Position numbers and translations under genes: made by a program. A stretch of 64,000 nt of DNA from Euzebyella marina (GTDB taxonomy: Bacteria; Bacteroidota; Bacteroidia; Flavobacteriales; Flavobacteriaceae), in assembly GCF_014855515.1 (NCBI RefSeq), contig NZ_JACYFK010000001.1:558001-622000 (forward strand). Direction: 5' to 3'. The notes beneath the pieces were generated by a model, which saw nothing but the letters and a program-made list of their open reading frames with translations, had not been told where the DNA came from and did not search any database. The stretch's first letter is position 1; every line of letters begins with the position of its first letter. This document shows, piece by piece, positions 1 to 8,484 of the stretch.

Positions 1-590
1 ATCAAATCTACGCAAACCACTCTTTTGTAATTGACCATATCTAAAATTAAAAGGCATATGGCCGGTAAAACCTGAATTCCCTTATTGAAAATTTGGCTGG
101 ATCCCAGACCAAGATCCATAGATATTCTGAAAATGGCCGCACTCATAAGCATGACCATACAACCTAGCATCAAACGCTTATGGAAAAAGCTATTTTTACG
201 ATGCCAGACGGCCAATACAAATAGGGCATAACCGCTAAACAATCTGAAAACATTATGTCCCGTAAGAGTAATATCATTCAGTCCAGCTTCGTATTTATAT
301 AAAACTGGAAATAGCCCAGTTGGAATCATCAAAATCATCACGAAAACACCAAAAATCCCTAAACGTTTGTGCAGTGTATATTTTTTGGAACCAATCAGAA
401 TTACCTGAACTATATACAGCATCATCCAAATGGTAAATACAATACCATGAAGTATCAACGGTAACGGCAATGGTTCAAAATCATCAAAAAACCTGGATAG
501 ATAAAAAGACGGGGCAAAACCCCAAAATACAATCAGTGCATAACAGATGGCTGAAACCTTGAAAAAAATATGTTCTGATTTACTTTTCAC
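1..590 (-). CDS. Integral membrane protein, 3' end missing (unknown function)
   Basis: An open frame begins at a GTG (588-590) and runs off the left edge of the window, about 196 codons so far. An in-frame TAA lies 24 bases upstream of the GTG and no ATG lies between them, so GTG (or another rare codon) must be the start. The translation is strongly hydrophobic, with about six candidate membrane segments. Histidines sit in short loops (LHKRLG and FHKRLM contexts), a pattern seen in small haem- or metal-associated membrane families such as DUF2306-like proteins. That resemblance is weak and I do not assign a function. It is oriented like the beta-helix lipoprotein gene to its right but separated by 316 bases, so it is probably a separate unit. 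Confidence 0.6.
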   Translation of the reverse strand, partial: MKSKSEHIFFKVSAICYALIVFWGFAPSFYLSRFFDDFEPLPLPLILHGIVFTIWMMLYIVQVILIGSKKYTLHKRLGIFGVFVMILMIPTGLFPVLYKYEAGLNDITLTGHNVFRLFSGYALFVLAVWHRKNSFFHKRLMLGCMVMLMSAAIFRISMDLGLGSSQIFNKGIQVLPAICLLILDMVNYKRVVCVDL

Positions 591-906
591 GTTAGTTATA
601 ACAAGTTTTTTTTAATCTTTATGGTAAGCCACCCTAAAGTCATGTTCAAAAGAAACAAAAGAAGATAATTTGACCAGCGAATAACAGCACCCTATGCAAA
701 CGTAAACAAGCATGAGTCAAAAAGCGGGAAATTCCGGTCATAAGGGAACTGACCACAAAAATCACCAATAATTTCTGTGCCGTCATAGAAAAACTGTTCA
801 ATCAGCACCAACGCTGAATTTATACATATAGCTCGAAACTATTAGTAAAGGTCAAGAAGAAATACCGAAAGAGAGACTTCAATATCTCCGTCTCGACCAC
901 GCTTGT
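591..906. other. Non-coding gap
   Basis: 316 bases between the partial membrane-protein gene and the end of the beta-helix lipoprotein gene. I see no convincing ORF, tRNA or strong terminator hairpin. It should contain the promoter of the leftward membrane-protein gene. Confidence 0.5.
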
Positions 907-3012
907 CTAGTTCGACGCAATATTACCCGATGCATTGTTGGCATATGTATTGCCCGATTGGGATAGATTATTGCTACCCTGAACAAAATCAATACCCCAG
1001 CCACCACTGTCTTTAACAGAACTGTTTTGTAGCGTCAAATTTGCACCGCATGTCATTACAATGTTACCCTGCCCCCCAGCATTGTACATTTGTTCTGCTC
1101 CTCCTCCAATTATTTCGCAATAGGTAAAAAGGTTTTCACTGCTACTGGAATTGATTCCTATACCTAGCCACGTACCTTGACCTTCTGAAGCTCCTCGAAA
1201 TATGATAGACTCTTCCATAGTGCCCTGAGCATTCAATGACCCTGTGGTTGGAATACAGTCCACTCCGGGACTTCCCAAAACCAATCCGGCACCTGTTTCA
1301 AACTCTAAGATTGTACCCGCTTCAATAGTAATTGCTTTTTCCACATAGGTTTCGCGACCTGATAGGTCTGTATCTATTCGATAGGGAACATCCAGTTTTT
1401 TAATGACCAAATCGGCATCGGTCACAGCATCACCTTCCACTTGAATATAGGTTCTACCGTTGCCATTGGCATAAGAGGTTGCGGGATCTAACTGATTTAC
1501 TTGCGGCAAATGCAGCCAAACAGGGGCCAATTCGTTATCGGACAAGGTATTTTCTTGAAAATCTTCGAGCTCGGCATCATCATCTAAAACATAAATACCA
1601 AATTCGCCACTTTCCGAAATTGTAGTGTTTTGAATGGTTACTCGGCTATCGCATTGCAAAGTGATATTAGCTGCGAAAGTAGAGGCATTATAGATGCCAT
1701 CGCTGCCACCCCCTGAGATTTGGCAATAGATGAGTTTGTTGTTTGGGCTTGACGAATTGAACCCAATACCCAACCATGTGCCAATACCTGATGTTACTCC
1801 CCTAAAAGTTATTGGGTTTGCCATGTTTCCTGTAGCATTAAGGGAACCAGAAGCGTTTGAACAATCCGAAGCTGCTTCTCCCAATCTGAATCCTGCACCC
1901 GAAGTAAACTCTAAAATATTCCCTGGCTCGATATTCAAATTATTCTTGATATCATAGCGTGTACTTTGAACAAATCGATACGGTACATTTACTAATGCCA
2001 TGCTCACTTCATCATCTTCGATTACATTTTCCCAAACCTCAATATAATCCTTGCCGTTGCCTTGATAATCAGAAGCGCCATCCAAAGCACCCAATTGATT
2101 GAAGAACAAGCCTACCGGAGCATCTTCATTATTCGTTATGGTATTTTCTGAAAATTCTTTTAGTTCACTCTCATCAGTTATAAATAATCCATATCCGTCA
2201 TTATTTTCAATGGTACAATTGACTATTTCGGCACTTGAGTCCTCATCCCTCGAAAGTTGGACGGCGCCTTTTTCACCCGATTGGCCAGAGGCTGTTCGTC
2301 CAGCATGCATCACAGATACATATTCCAAACGATTTTCAGGATGGTTGGAACCAAAGTAAACACCCTTCCAGACACCCTTGTTTTCTGAAGTACCCTTAAA
2401 TATAATAGGGTCATTTGAAGTTCCAATGGCCTTTAATCCACCCCCCTCACTAGTGTAAATTCCACTTTCTTCACCTTCAAAAGCTATTATTACCCCTGGT
2501 TCAATGGTCAAAAGCGCATTGCCCTTCACCGAAATGGCACATTGCACCACATAGTCAATTTCATTGCCCGGAGCGATATCTGGCCAAGTTGTATTATCAA
2601 AGATTTCATTAGTGTCACATAAAGAAGCATTGGCTTCAATAACGGTAAATGAAGGCCCAGTGGCGGTCTCACCATCAACCACTAATGAAACCGCACCTGA
2701 GGTTGCATTATCCGGAACATTAACTACCAATTGGGTACTTGTAGCCGATTTTACATTGGCAGCCGTTCCATTAAAAGAAACCTCATTTTCATTGCTGGTT
2801 CCACTAAAATTGTTACCAGAAATCGTCACCTCTGTACCAATTGTACCTGATGTTGGTGAGATGCTTGATATCGTAGGCACCATCACTTGTGGGTCATCAT
2901 CCCCAGAGTTATCGTCACCACTTTTACTACATCCTATTACCACAAATAGGATAATGCAGCTTACGATTTGCAGTATTAAACTACTTTGCGCTTTTACGTT
3001 TGATTTTTCCAT
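907..3012 (-). CDS. IPT/TIG-domain lipoprotein with three beta-helix repeats
   Basis: A 701-residue predicted surface or outer-membrane lipoprotein. The N-terminus is hydrophobic and ends in a lipobox (VVIGC), followed by an acidic SGDD-rich stretch that often directs Bacteroidota lipoproteins to the cell surface. Residues about 40-125 form an IPT/TIG immunoglobulin-like domain (SPTSGTIGTEVTISGNNF). The remainder consists of three homologous units of roughly 170-200 residues. Each contains an ITIEPG-type strand, an I(I/T)F(R/K)G turn, a W(L/K)G(I/V) motif, and asparagine-rich ladders typical of right-handed parallel beta-helices. No catalytic residues are recognisable, so carbohydrate binding or adhesion is an inference. 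It lies 135 bases downstream of the hybrid two-component regulator on the same strand and may be controlled by it. Confidence 0.8.
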   Translation of the reverse strand: MEKSNVKAQSSLILQIVSCIILFVVIGCSKSGDDNSGDDDPQVMVPTISSISPTSGTIGTEVTISGNNFSGTSNENEVSFNGTAANVKSATSTQLVVNVPDNATSGAVSLVVDGETATGPSFTVIEANASLCDTNEIFDNTTWPDIAPGNEIDYVVQCAISVKGNALLTIEPGVIIAFEGEESGIYTSEGGGLKAIGTSNDPIIFKGTSENKGVWKGVYFGSNHPENRLEYVSVMHAGRTASGQSGEKGAVQLSRDEDSSAEIVNCTIENNDGYGLFITDESELKEFSENTITNNEDAPVGLFFNQLGALDGASDYQGNGKDYIEVWENVIEDDEVSMALVNVPYRFVQSTRYDIKNNLNIEPGNILEFTSGAGFRLGEAASDCSNASGSLNATGNMANPITFRGVTSGIGTWLGIGFNSSSPNNKLIYCQISGGGSDGIYNASTFAANITLQCDSRVTIQNTTISESGEFGIYVLDDDAELEDFQENTLSDNELAPVWLHLPQVNQLDPATSYANGNGRTYIQVEGDAVTDADLVIKKLDVPYRIDTDLSGRETYVEKAITIEAGTILEFETGAGLVLGSPGVDCIPTTGSLNAQGTMEESIIFRGASEGQGTWLGIGINSSSSENLFTYCEIIGGGAEQMYNAGGQGNIVMTCGANLTLQNSSVKDSGGWGIDFVQGSNNLSQSGNTYANNASGNIASN

Positions 3013-3147
3013 AATTGAGTCCTTTTTAAAAACAGTGGGGAAACGTTTGGAATGACACCAAAACTAGGTTGCGTCGTGAATCGATACTGACAGCATAAGA
3101 CCAAAAAGTGACACTATGGTTCCAAATACTGTTCTAACTTTCAATAA

Positions 3148-6084
3148 TTAATACGAAGATGGGGAGACACCGTAGAGCGCCTTGAAGCATTTAGCGAAAT
3201 AAGATAAGTTGTTAAAGCCAACTTGATAGGCAACCTGAGTTACAGTATCTGCCTTTTGTGATAATAATTGGGCTGCACGTTTCAATCTAAAATTACGCAG
3301 CAACTCCCCTGGAGATTCATTGGTAAGTACTTTAATTTTTCGGTGCAACTGCGTTTTGCTCATTGCAAGGGCTTGTTGCATTTGAGGTACTCCGAAATCT
3401 GGATTGGCATATTCCTTTTGTAAAAGGTTCAAAACCTTTTCAAGAAATTTTCTATCCAACGAAGTTGTGGTAATCTTTTCAGGATGAACGGTATTTTCAT
3501 TTTCCCGATAATAAGATCGTAAACGCTGCCGCTGCCCAATTAAATTCTTGACCCTCGCCATCAATTCCTTGGCTTCAAATGGTTTGGTAAGGTAATCGTC
3601 GGCCCCCGTTTCCAAACCCTCAATCTTGTTTTCCACACCAGCTCTGGCGGTCAACATAATAATAGGAATATGGCTTGTTTCAATATTGGTCTTCAATTTT
3701 TTACAGAGTGCCATTCCATCCATTTTTGGCATCATCAAATCTGTAATGATTAAGTCGGGAGAACTTGAAGATGCCTTTTTAAGTCCTAAATCGCCATTTG
3801 TCGCTTCAACGACACGATAGTCATTTAGAAGTTGGTTCTTGATGTAATGCCGCATATCGTCGTTATCTTCAATAAGTAATATTTCAGGAAGATTACGTGC
3901 ATCTTTATTTGGCAATTCAAAAGATGTAGGCAAATCGGTCGTCAACCTCACGTCTTTAATGGGTGGACTAGTTGAAGGTTGCGGTGCCTTAATTTTTTCC
4001 ATGGGAATATGAACCGTAAAAAAAGTGCCCTTTCCCACCTCGCTTGAAACCGTAATGGTTCCGTCCATCAGCTCTACCAAATCTTTGGAAAGGGACAAAC
4101 CTATGCCCGAACCTTCCGTCTCTTTGGTAAGACTGTTATCCACTTGGTAAAAACGGTCAAAGATAAACGGAAGTTTCTCCTCAGAAATACCACGACCCGA
4201 ATCCGAAACCTGTATAATCAACTCATTATTGGCATAAAAAGCCTTGAAAGAAACATGCTCGCCATATTCACTGAACTTGAAGGCATTGCTTAAAAGATTG
4301 TACACTATCTTTTCTAGTTTATCTCTATCGAAAGATGCCCAGAAGGTTTCGTTTGGAACGTTCACCCGATAATCAATTTTACGTTGCGCAGCATGCGAAT
4401 TAAATGAACTGGCTGCTGTTCGCAAGCACTTAAAAACATCGCCTTCGGTAGATTTTATTTTGGATTTTCCTTCGTCAATCTTCGAAAGGTCCAACAGCTG
4501 ATTCACCAGTCCTAAAACTTTATTGGTGTTTCTTCGAATCATTTTTACTTCTTCCCGATCAAGATTTTCATCGGGGTTTTGCTCCAACCTCTCAATCGGA
4601 CCTTTGATTAAGGTAAGCGGCGTTCTGAATTCGTGTGAAATGTTGGCAAAAAAATTGGACTTCAATTGGTCAAGTTGCTGTAGTTCTTTGTTGGCTTTTT
4701 GTTTGATGCGAAATTGATTGTACAACAAAGCAGCCAAAAGCAAAATAAATAGGGCCAATACTATCAAGCCATTGCGCTCGTTTTTTCTTTTGCCCAATTG
4801 TAAGGTCTGCACCTCTTTTTCCGATGCCAACAAGGCAATTTCTTTGGTCTTTTGTTCATTTTGATAATTGGCCTCAATATCAGCGGCAAGGTCTCGCTTT
4901 TCAATATTGTAAAGGCTATCTCGCATGGTTTGATATTGAATTCTGTAGTCGTAAGCCCCTTTATAATCCGCATCGGCATATTTTACCTCAGAAAGCGTTT
5001 TGTAGCCATCCATTACCGTAAGATCAATTCCCAAGGCTTGGGCCAACTTTACCGCGCTCCCTGAATATAATGCTGCACTATCCAACTGCTTTTCGTAAAA
5101 AAATTCTTGACCCAAAGACTGACTGGTCATAGCTATGTTTATAGAGTCTGCAATGGCATGGGCAATAGTCAATGATCTATGATAATTATGTATGGCGAGT
5201 TGCGATTTTTTTTGGTCGGAAAAAATGTTTCCAATGTTTTGATAGACTTGACACATTTCTCGTTTCAGGTCCATCGTTTTATAACTTTCCAGTGCCTGCT
5301 GGTACTTGTCAAGTGCTTTATCGTGATTCTCTTGATTTCGATATATCATTCCCATGCCCTTTAGAACAAAGGCCCGACCAGGAAGAAAATCCACTTTTTT
5401 AAAAATGCTATCACTTTGCTCATAATAGTTGATGGCCTTTTCACTGTCATTCAGTTTTTGACTGATCATCGCGATGTTCGCCATGTTGATTCCTGCATTT
5501 TTTACATTACCAATTTCGGTATTGATTTTGGCGGCATCGGTATAGGCTTGCATGGCCTTTTTGTATTCCCCCTTTTCATTATGAATATTACCCAAATTGT
5601 TATACGAGCTGGCAATTCCCTCCAAATCCTCTAGCTTTTTAGAAAAAGTAAGATTTTGAACATGGTACTGTTCGCCCAGCTCCAAATCACCTTTAGCCGT
5701 ATAGGTAGTGCCCAATCCTATCAATGCAATGCCTTTTCCAGAATTGTCTTCAATATCTTCGGCTAGTGACAAGGCTTTTTTGTAAAACGTGATGGAAGAA
5801 TCGTTTTGGGAGCGACCGTTTAGTAAACCGGCGTAAGCATTTAAGGCCCTAACCTCGTATTTTTTATCACGAATGCGGGAAGCGAGGGTAAGTGCACTTT
5901 GAAGGTATTCTTCTGACTTTTCTGGGTTTTCATATCGATAAGCACTTGAAAGGGCCAAGAGCAAGGTCACCTTGGTGGAATCTACTTTTTCAGAACCTAG
6001 CCGTTGTTGTAGACTATCGATTTTTGACTGTGAATGGCCAAAAACCGAAACAAACAGCATTATTGCGAAAAGTCTTTTAACCAT
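3148..6084 (-). CDS. Hybrid two-component regulator: TPR - His kinase - receiver - AraC HTH
   Basis: A 978-residue single-polypeptide signalling protein. It has an N-terminal signal peptide, then tetratricopeptide repeats to about residue 390 (repeated YNNLGNI, YQNIGNI and ALKGMGMIYRNQ patterns), a short coiled coil, and one membrane segment near 437-460. The cytoplasmic half contains a HisKA domain with the phosphorylated His in NISHEFRTPL, a HATPase with the N-box NLLSNAFK and glycine boxes DSGRGIS and GSGIGLSLSK, a receiver with Asp in LIITDLMMPKMDG and Lys in LTKPFE, and a C-terminal AraC-type HTH. Unlike classic SusR-type hybrids with a Reg_prop beta-propeller sensor, the periplasmic part is TPR. 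The input is therefore probably a protein or peptide rather than an oligosaccharide, which is inference. Targets are unknown. Confidence 0.93.
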   Translation of the reverse strand: MVKRLFAIMLFVSVFGHSQSKIDSLQQRLGSEKVDSTKVTLLLALSSAYRYENPEKSEEYLQSALTLASRIRDKKYEVRALNAYAGLLNGRSQNDSSITFYKKALSLAEDIEDNSGKGIALIGLGTTYTAKGDLELGEQYHVQNLTFSKKLEDLEGIASSYNNLGNIHNEKGEYKKAMQAYTDAAKINTEIGNVKNAGINMANIAMISQKLNDSEKAINYYEQSDSIFKKVDFLPGRAFVLKGMGMIYRNQENHDKALDKYQQALESYKTMDLKREMCQVYQNIGNIFSDQKKSQLAIHNYHRSLTIAHAIADSINIAMTSQSLGQEFFYEKQLDSAALYSGSAVKLAQALGIDLTVMDGYKTLSEVKYADADYKGAYDYRIQYQTMRDSLYNIEKRDLAADIEANYQNEQKTKEIALLASEKEVQTLQLGKRKNERNGLIVLALFILLLAALLYNQFRIKQKANKELQQLDQLKSNFFANISHEFRTPLTLIKGPIERLEQNPDENLDREEVKMIRRNTNKVLGLVNQLLDLSKIDEGKSKIKSTEGDVFKCLRTAASSFNSHAAQRKIDYRVNVPNETFWASFDRDKLEKIVYNLLSNAFKFSEYGEHVSFKAFYANNELIIQVSDSGRGISEEKLPFIFDRFYQVDNSLTKETEGSGIGLSLSKDLVELMDGTITVSSEVGKGTFFTVHIPMEKIKAPQPSTSPPIKDVRLTTDLPTSFELPNKDARNLPEILLIEDNDDMRHYIKNQLLNDYRVVEATNGDLGLKKASSSSPDLIITDLMMPKMDGMALCKKLKTNIETSHIPIIMLTARAGVENKIEGLETGADDYLTKPFEAKELMARVKNLIGQRQRLRSYYRENENTVHPEKITTTSLDRKFLEKVLNLLQKEYANPDFGVPQMQQALAMSKTQLHRKIKVLTNESPGELLRNFRLKRAAQLLSQKADTVTQVAYQVGFNNLSYFAKCFKALYGVSPSSY

Positions 6085-6221
6085 AGCTAAATGTAAGCAT
6101 TATACTTTTGTAAAACACTTATTATAAAGCGATTAAACACTATCTTAAATTATAAAAAGATTTGTTTGGCCAACTAGCCATAGTTCTTTGCGATGATGGG
6201 AAGAATTACTATTAAGTTCCA

Positions 6222-6256
6222 AATATAAATGATATATAGATCATATGATTTATATT
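6222..6256. promoter_or_regulatory. AT-rich inverted repeat upstream of the epoxide-hydrolase-like gene
   Basis: Two 14-base arms (6222-6235 and 6243-6256) are complementary except at one position and are separated by seven bases. The repeat ends 31 bases before the ATG of the downstream gene. It could be an operator, a cruciform, or the boundary of an inserted cassette. It lacks the GC-rich stem of a typical terminator. Confidence 0.45.
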
Positions 6257-6287
6257 ACAATGTTGTGCATAATGCGGAAAAGCAAAG

Positions 6288-7421
6288 ATGAAAAAAGAAT
6301 TTAAAGTAAACATACCGCAATCCGAAATAGACGATTTAAAGGAAAGGATTAGGAAAACGAGATGGTCAGAGGAAACCGAAAGTTCCAACTGGGCATTAGG
6401 AACTGAAACGACTTATCTCAAAGAACTTTCCGATTACTGGGAACAAAAATTTGATTGGAGACAAATCGAGAACAACATCAATTCCTTCCCAAATTTTATA
6501 ATCGAAATTGACCATTTAAAAGTTCATTTTCTTCATATCAAAAGTAACCGAGAAAATGCAATACCTCTTTTGATTACCCACGGGTGGCCCGGTTCGTTTT
6601 TAGAAATGCTAAAAATAATACCGTTTTTAACAGACGAATTTGATTTGGTCATTCCGTCAATCATCGGATTTGGATTTTCAGAAAACAAAATAAAAAATGA
6701 TGTCGACTATGGTTTTGTAGCCGAAATTTGGCATAAATTAATGCTTGAACTCGGCTATCAAAACTACGGATTGCAAGGCGGGGATTTGGGAGCTGGAATT
6801 AGTATCCGATTGGCACAGAAACACCCTGAAAATATCATAGGGCTGCACCTTAACTATATTTCCGACTCCTACAAACCCTATTCAGTAGACGAAAAGGACA
6901 ATGAAGTCAAAGAGTATCAGGAATACTTGAAAAACTGGAATGAAAAAGAAGGGGCATATGCAATTATGCAAAGTACAAAACCTTTGACATTGTCATACGG
7001 ACTTAACGATTCACCTATTGGACTCTGTGCATGGATAGTCGAAAAGTTCAATGCTTGGAGTGATCATAATGGAAACATCGAAAACTGTTTTTCAAAGGAT
7101 GAATTGATTGCAAATATCAGTCTCTATTGGTTTACGAAGACAATCTATTCCTCGATGAAAATTTATCATGGCATAAGTTTAAGTCCTTTGGTTTTTAAAG
7201 AAAAAGATTATGTAAATGTTCCGATAGGTTTTGCGAAATTCCCAAAAGAATTACCTGTTCCACCGAGAAAGTATATAGAAAAGGGACTGAACATCGTACA
7301 TTGGACGGATATGCCAAAAGGTGGACATTTTGCCGCTTTGGAACAACCTGAACTTTTGGCATCCGACTTAAAATCGTTCTTTAAGAAAATAGAAAGAAGC
7401 ACTATGCAAAAGATTGTATAA
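6288..7421 (+). CDS. Epoxide hydrolase family alpha/beta hydrolase
   Basis: A 377-residue protein with the layout of microsomal-type epoxide hydrolases. The N-terminal EHN domain (to about residue 110) has the family pattern IDDLKERIRKTRW and a W-rich FDWR stretch. It is followed by an alpha/beta-hydrolase core with the oxyanion motif HGWPGSFLEM. The nucleophile elbow reads GGDLGAG, with Asp as expected for an epoxide hydrolase rather than Ser. The catalytic His lies in GGHFAALEQPE near the C-terminus. There is no signal peptide, so it is probably cytosolic. The likely reaction is hydrolysis of an epoxide to a diol; the substrate is unknown. It is a lone plus-strand gene in AT-rich surroundings with structured DNA on both sides, which suggests acquisition. 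Confidence 0.85.
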   Translation: MKKEFKVNIPQSEIDDLKERIRKTRWSEETESSNWALGTETTYLKELSDYWEQKFDWRQIENNINSFPNFIIEIDHLKVHFLHIKSNRENAIPLLITHGWPGSFLEMLKIIPFLTDEFDLVIPSIIGFGFSENKIKNDVDYGFVAEIWHKLMLELGYQNYGLQGGDLGAGISIRLAQKHPENIIGLHLNYISDSYKPYSVDEKDNEVKEYQEYLKNWNEKEGAYAIMQSTKPLTLSYGLNDSPIGLCAWIVEKFNAWSDHNGNIENCFSKDELIANISLYWFTKTIYSSMKIYHGISLSPLVFKEKDYVNVPIGFAKFPKELPVPPRKYIEKGLNIVHWTDMPKGGHFAALEQPELLASDLKSFFKKIERSTMQKIV

Positions 7422-7572
7422 CCGCAATTAGGCGGATTCGACTAAGTCCAAATCCTCTCGGAATTGCTAATGGCAGTTCTAAATCGAAAACCAACGAATA
7501 ATTACCCGTAACTGACGGTTTTACGCAAACGTTGATCGTAATTTTGGAGCAATATTTGAGGCTAAGACCAAT
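7422..7572. other. Structured non-coding spacer between cassette-like genes
   Basis: The spacer contains a nested hairpin at 7434-7455 (outer arms GGATT/AATCC, inner arms GACT/AGTC), a CCGT/ACGG hairpin near 7505, and an AACGTTG..CGTAAT stretch just before the next ATG. That last stretch resembles AATGTTG..CATAAT before the preceding gene (about 6258-6275). The recurrence suggests a cassette-type junction, but it does not match the integron attC consensus. Confidence 0.35.
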
Positions 7573-7845
7573 ATGAAAAGTATATACCACTTGCTAGCCA
7601 TTTTACTATTAGCCGTAAGTTCTATTTTCGGACAGAACCATACTTTTTCGGAATTTGATTTATACGGCTGTTGGAAAATGGAATTTGCTGAAAAACAAAA
7701 TGTAATTAAGAAAAGGATTTATGTTCCATGCGATATTTTGAAATCGGAAAATTCCGTAAAGCACTCTGATATTCTTTGGAAAGCCTATAATAAATGTGAA
7801 TTACAACGAGATTGCAGAAAATATAATCGAACTGAAAAATTCTGA
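7573..7845 (+). pseudogene. Truncated secreted-protein ORF fused into the next gene
   Basis: A 90-codon frame begins with a good Sec signal peptide (hydrophobic core ending SIFGQ), followed by about 40 residues with a GCWK...YVPCD pattern that looks like the start of a small secreted lipocalin-type protein. After roughly residue 65 the composition changes, and the last 50 bases overlap the beginning of the DUF6624-like gene in another frame. The simplest reading is the 5' end of a secreted-protein gene that lost its 3' part by deletion or cassette recombination. It could instead be a genuine small secreted protein. I do not recognise the family with certainty. Confidence 0.4.
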
Positions 7846-8392
7846 TTTGGAATTTCGTGAAAAGCTAATTGAAAGTGGAAAACTTGGCGATGGCTATAAT
7901 CAAGAAATGGCTGAAATCCACAACAAAAATGCAAAAACTCTCAATGAAATAATTGACAAAATAGGCTATCCTACAGTTGACAAAGTTGGCAAAGAAGCAA
8001 ATGAAGCAGCTTGGTTAATAATACAACATTCTATTGGCCAACCTAACTTTATGAAAAAGTGCGTACAACTATTGGATATAGCGGTTAAACAAAATAAAGC
8101 CAATTCTAAAAATTTGGCTTACTTGACCGACCGAATAGCGGTTTGTGCGAATAAACCACAACTTTATGGAACTCAATTTGATTGGGACGAAAATGGAGAA
8201 TTGAGCCCTAATCTTTTTGATGACTTGAAAATGGTGAATCAAAGGCGAAAATCTATCGGTCTTAATTCAATTGAAGAACAAACTGAACTCATCAGGAAAC
8301 AGGCTAAAAAGAACCAGCAATCGCCACCTACAGATTTTAAACGAAGAAAAAAAGAAATCGAGGAATGGAAAAAGATTGTTGGTTGGATATAA
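7796..8392 (+). CDS. DUF6624-like protein
   Basis: A 198-residue soluble, helical, charged protein without a signal peptide. The pattern GYPTVDKVGKEANEAAWLI, followed by QHS and later AYLTDRIAV and LYGTQF, is what I associate with DUF6624, a family without known function found widely in Bacteroidota, often as isolated genes. The start at 7796 overlaps the preceding truncated frame by 50 bases. The family's usual N-terminus begins at about this point, so I keep the ATG. No good ribosome-binding site is visible. The gene ends two bases before a long terminator hairpin. Confidence 0.65.
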   Translation: MNYNEIAENIIELKNSDLEFREKLIESGKLGDGYNQEMAEIHNKNAKTLNEIIDKIGYPTVDKVGKEANEAAWLIIQHSIGQPNFMKKCVQLLDIAVKQNKANSKNLAYLTDRIAVCANKPQLYGTQFDWDENGELSPNLFDDLKMVNQRRKSIGLNSIEEQTELIRKQAKKNQQSPPTDFKRRKKEIEEWKKIVGWI

Positions 8393-8393
8393 T

Positions 8394-8450
8394 AAAAAAC
8401 CTGTCCATAGCTCTCACGTTACTTCATTAAAAGCTCTGAACAGGTTTTTT
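8394..8450. terminator. Strong bidirectional terminator
   Basis: A long stem pairs 8394-8412 with 8432-8450 with only two mismatches over 19 positions. It begins with six A and ends with six T, so it can act for the plus-strand DUF6624-like gene and for the aldo/keto reductase gene arriving from the right. Confidence 0.85.
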
Positions 8451-8484
8451 ATGATACGCACTCCTAGTGCTAATAACTATCTAT

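Noticed and set aside
7422-7572. Integron attC site
   Set aside because: Hairpins and an AACGTTG stretch are present, but the GTTRRRY/RYYYAAC core pair is not found and no integrase gene is in the window.
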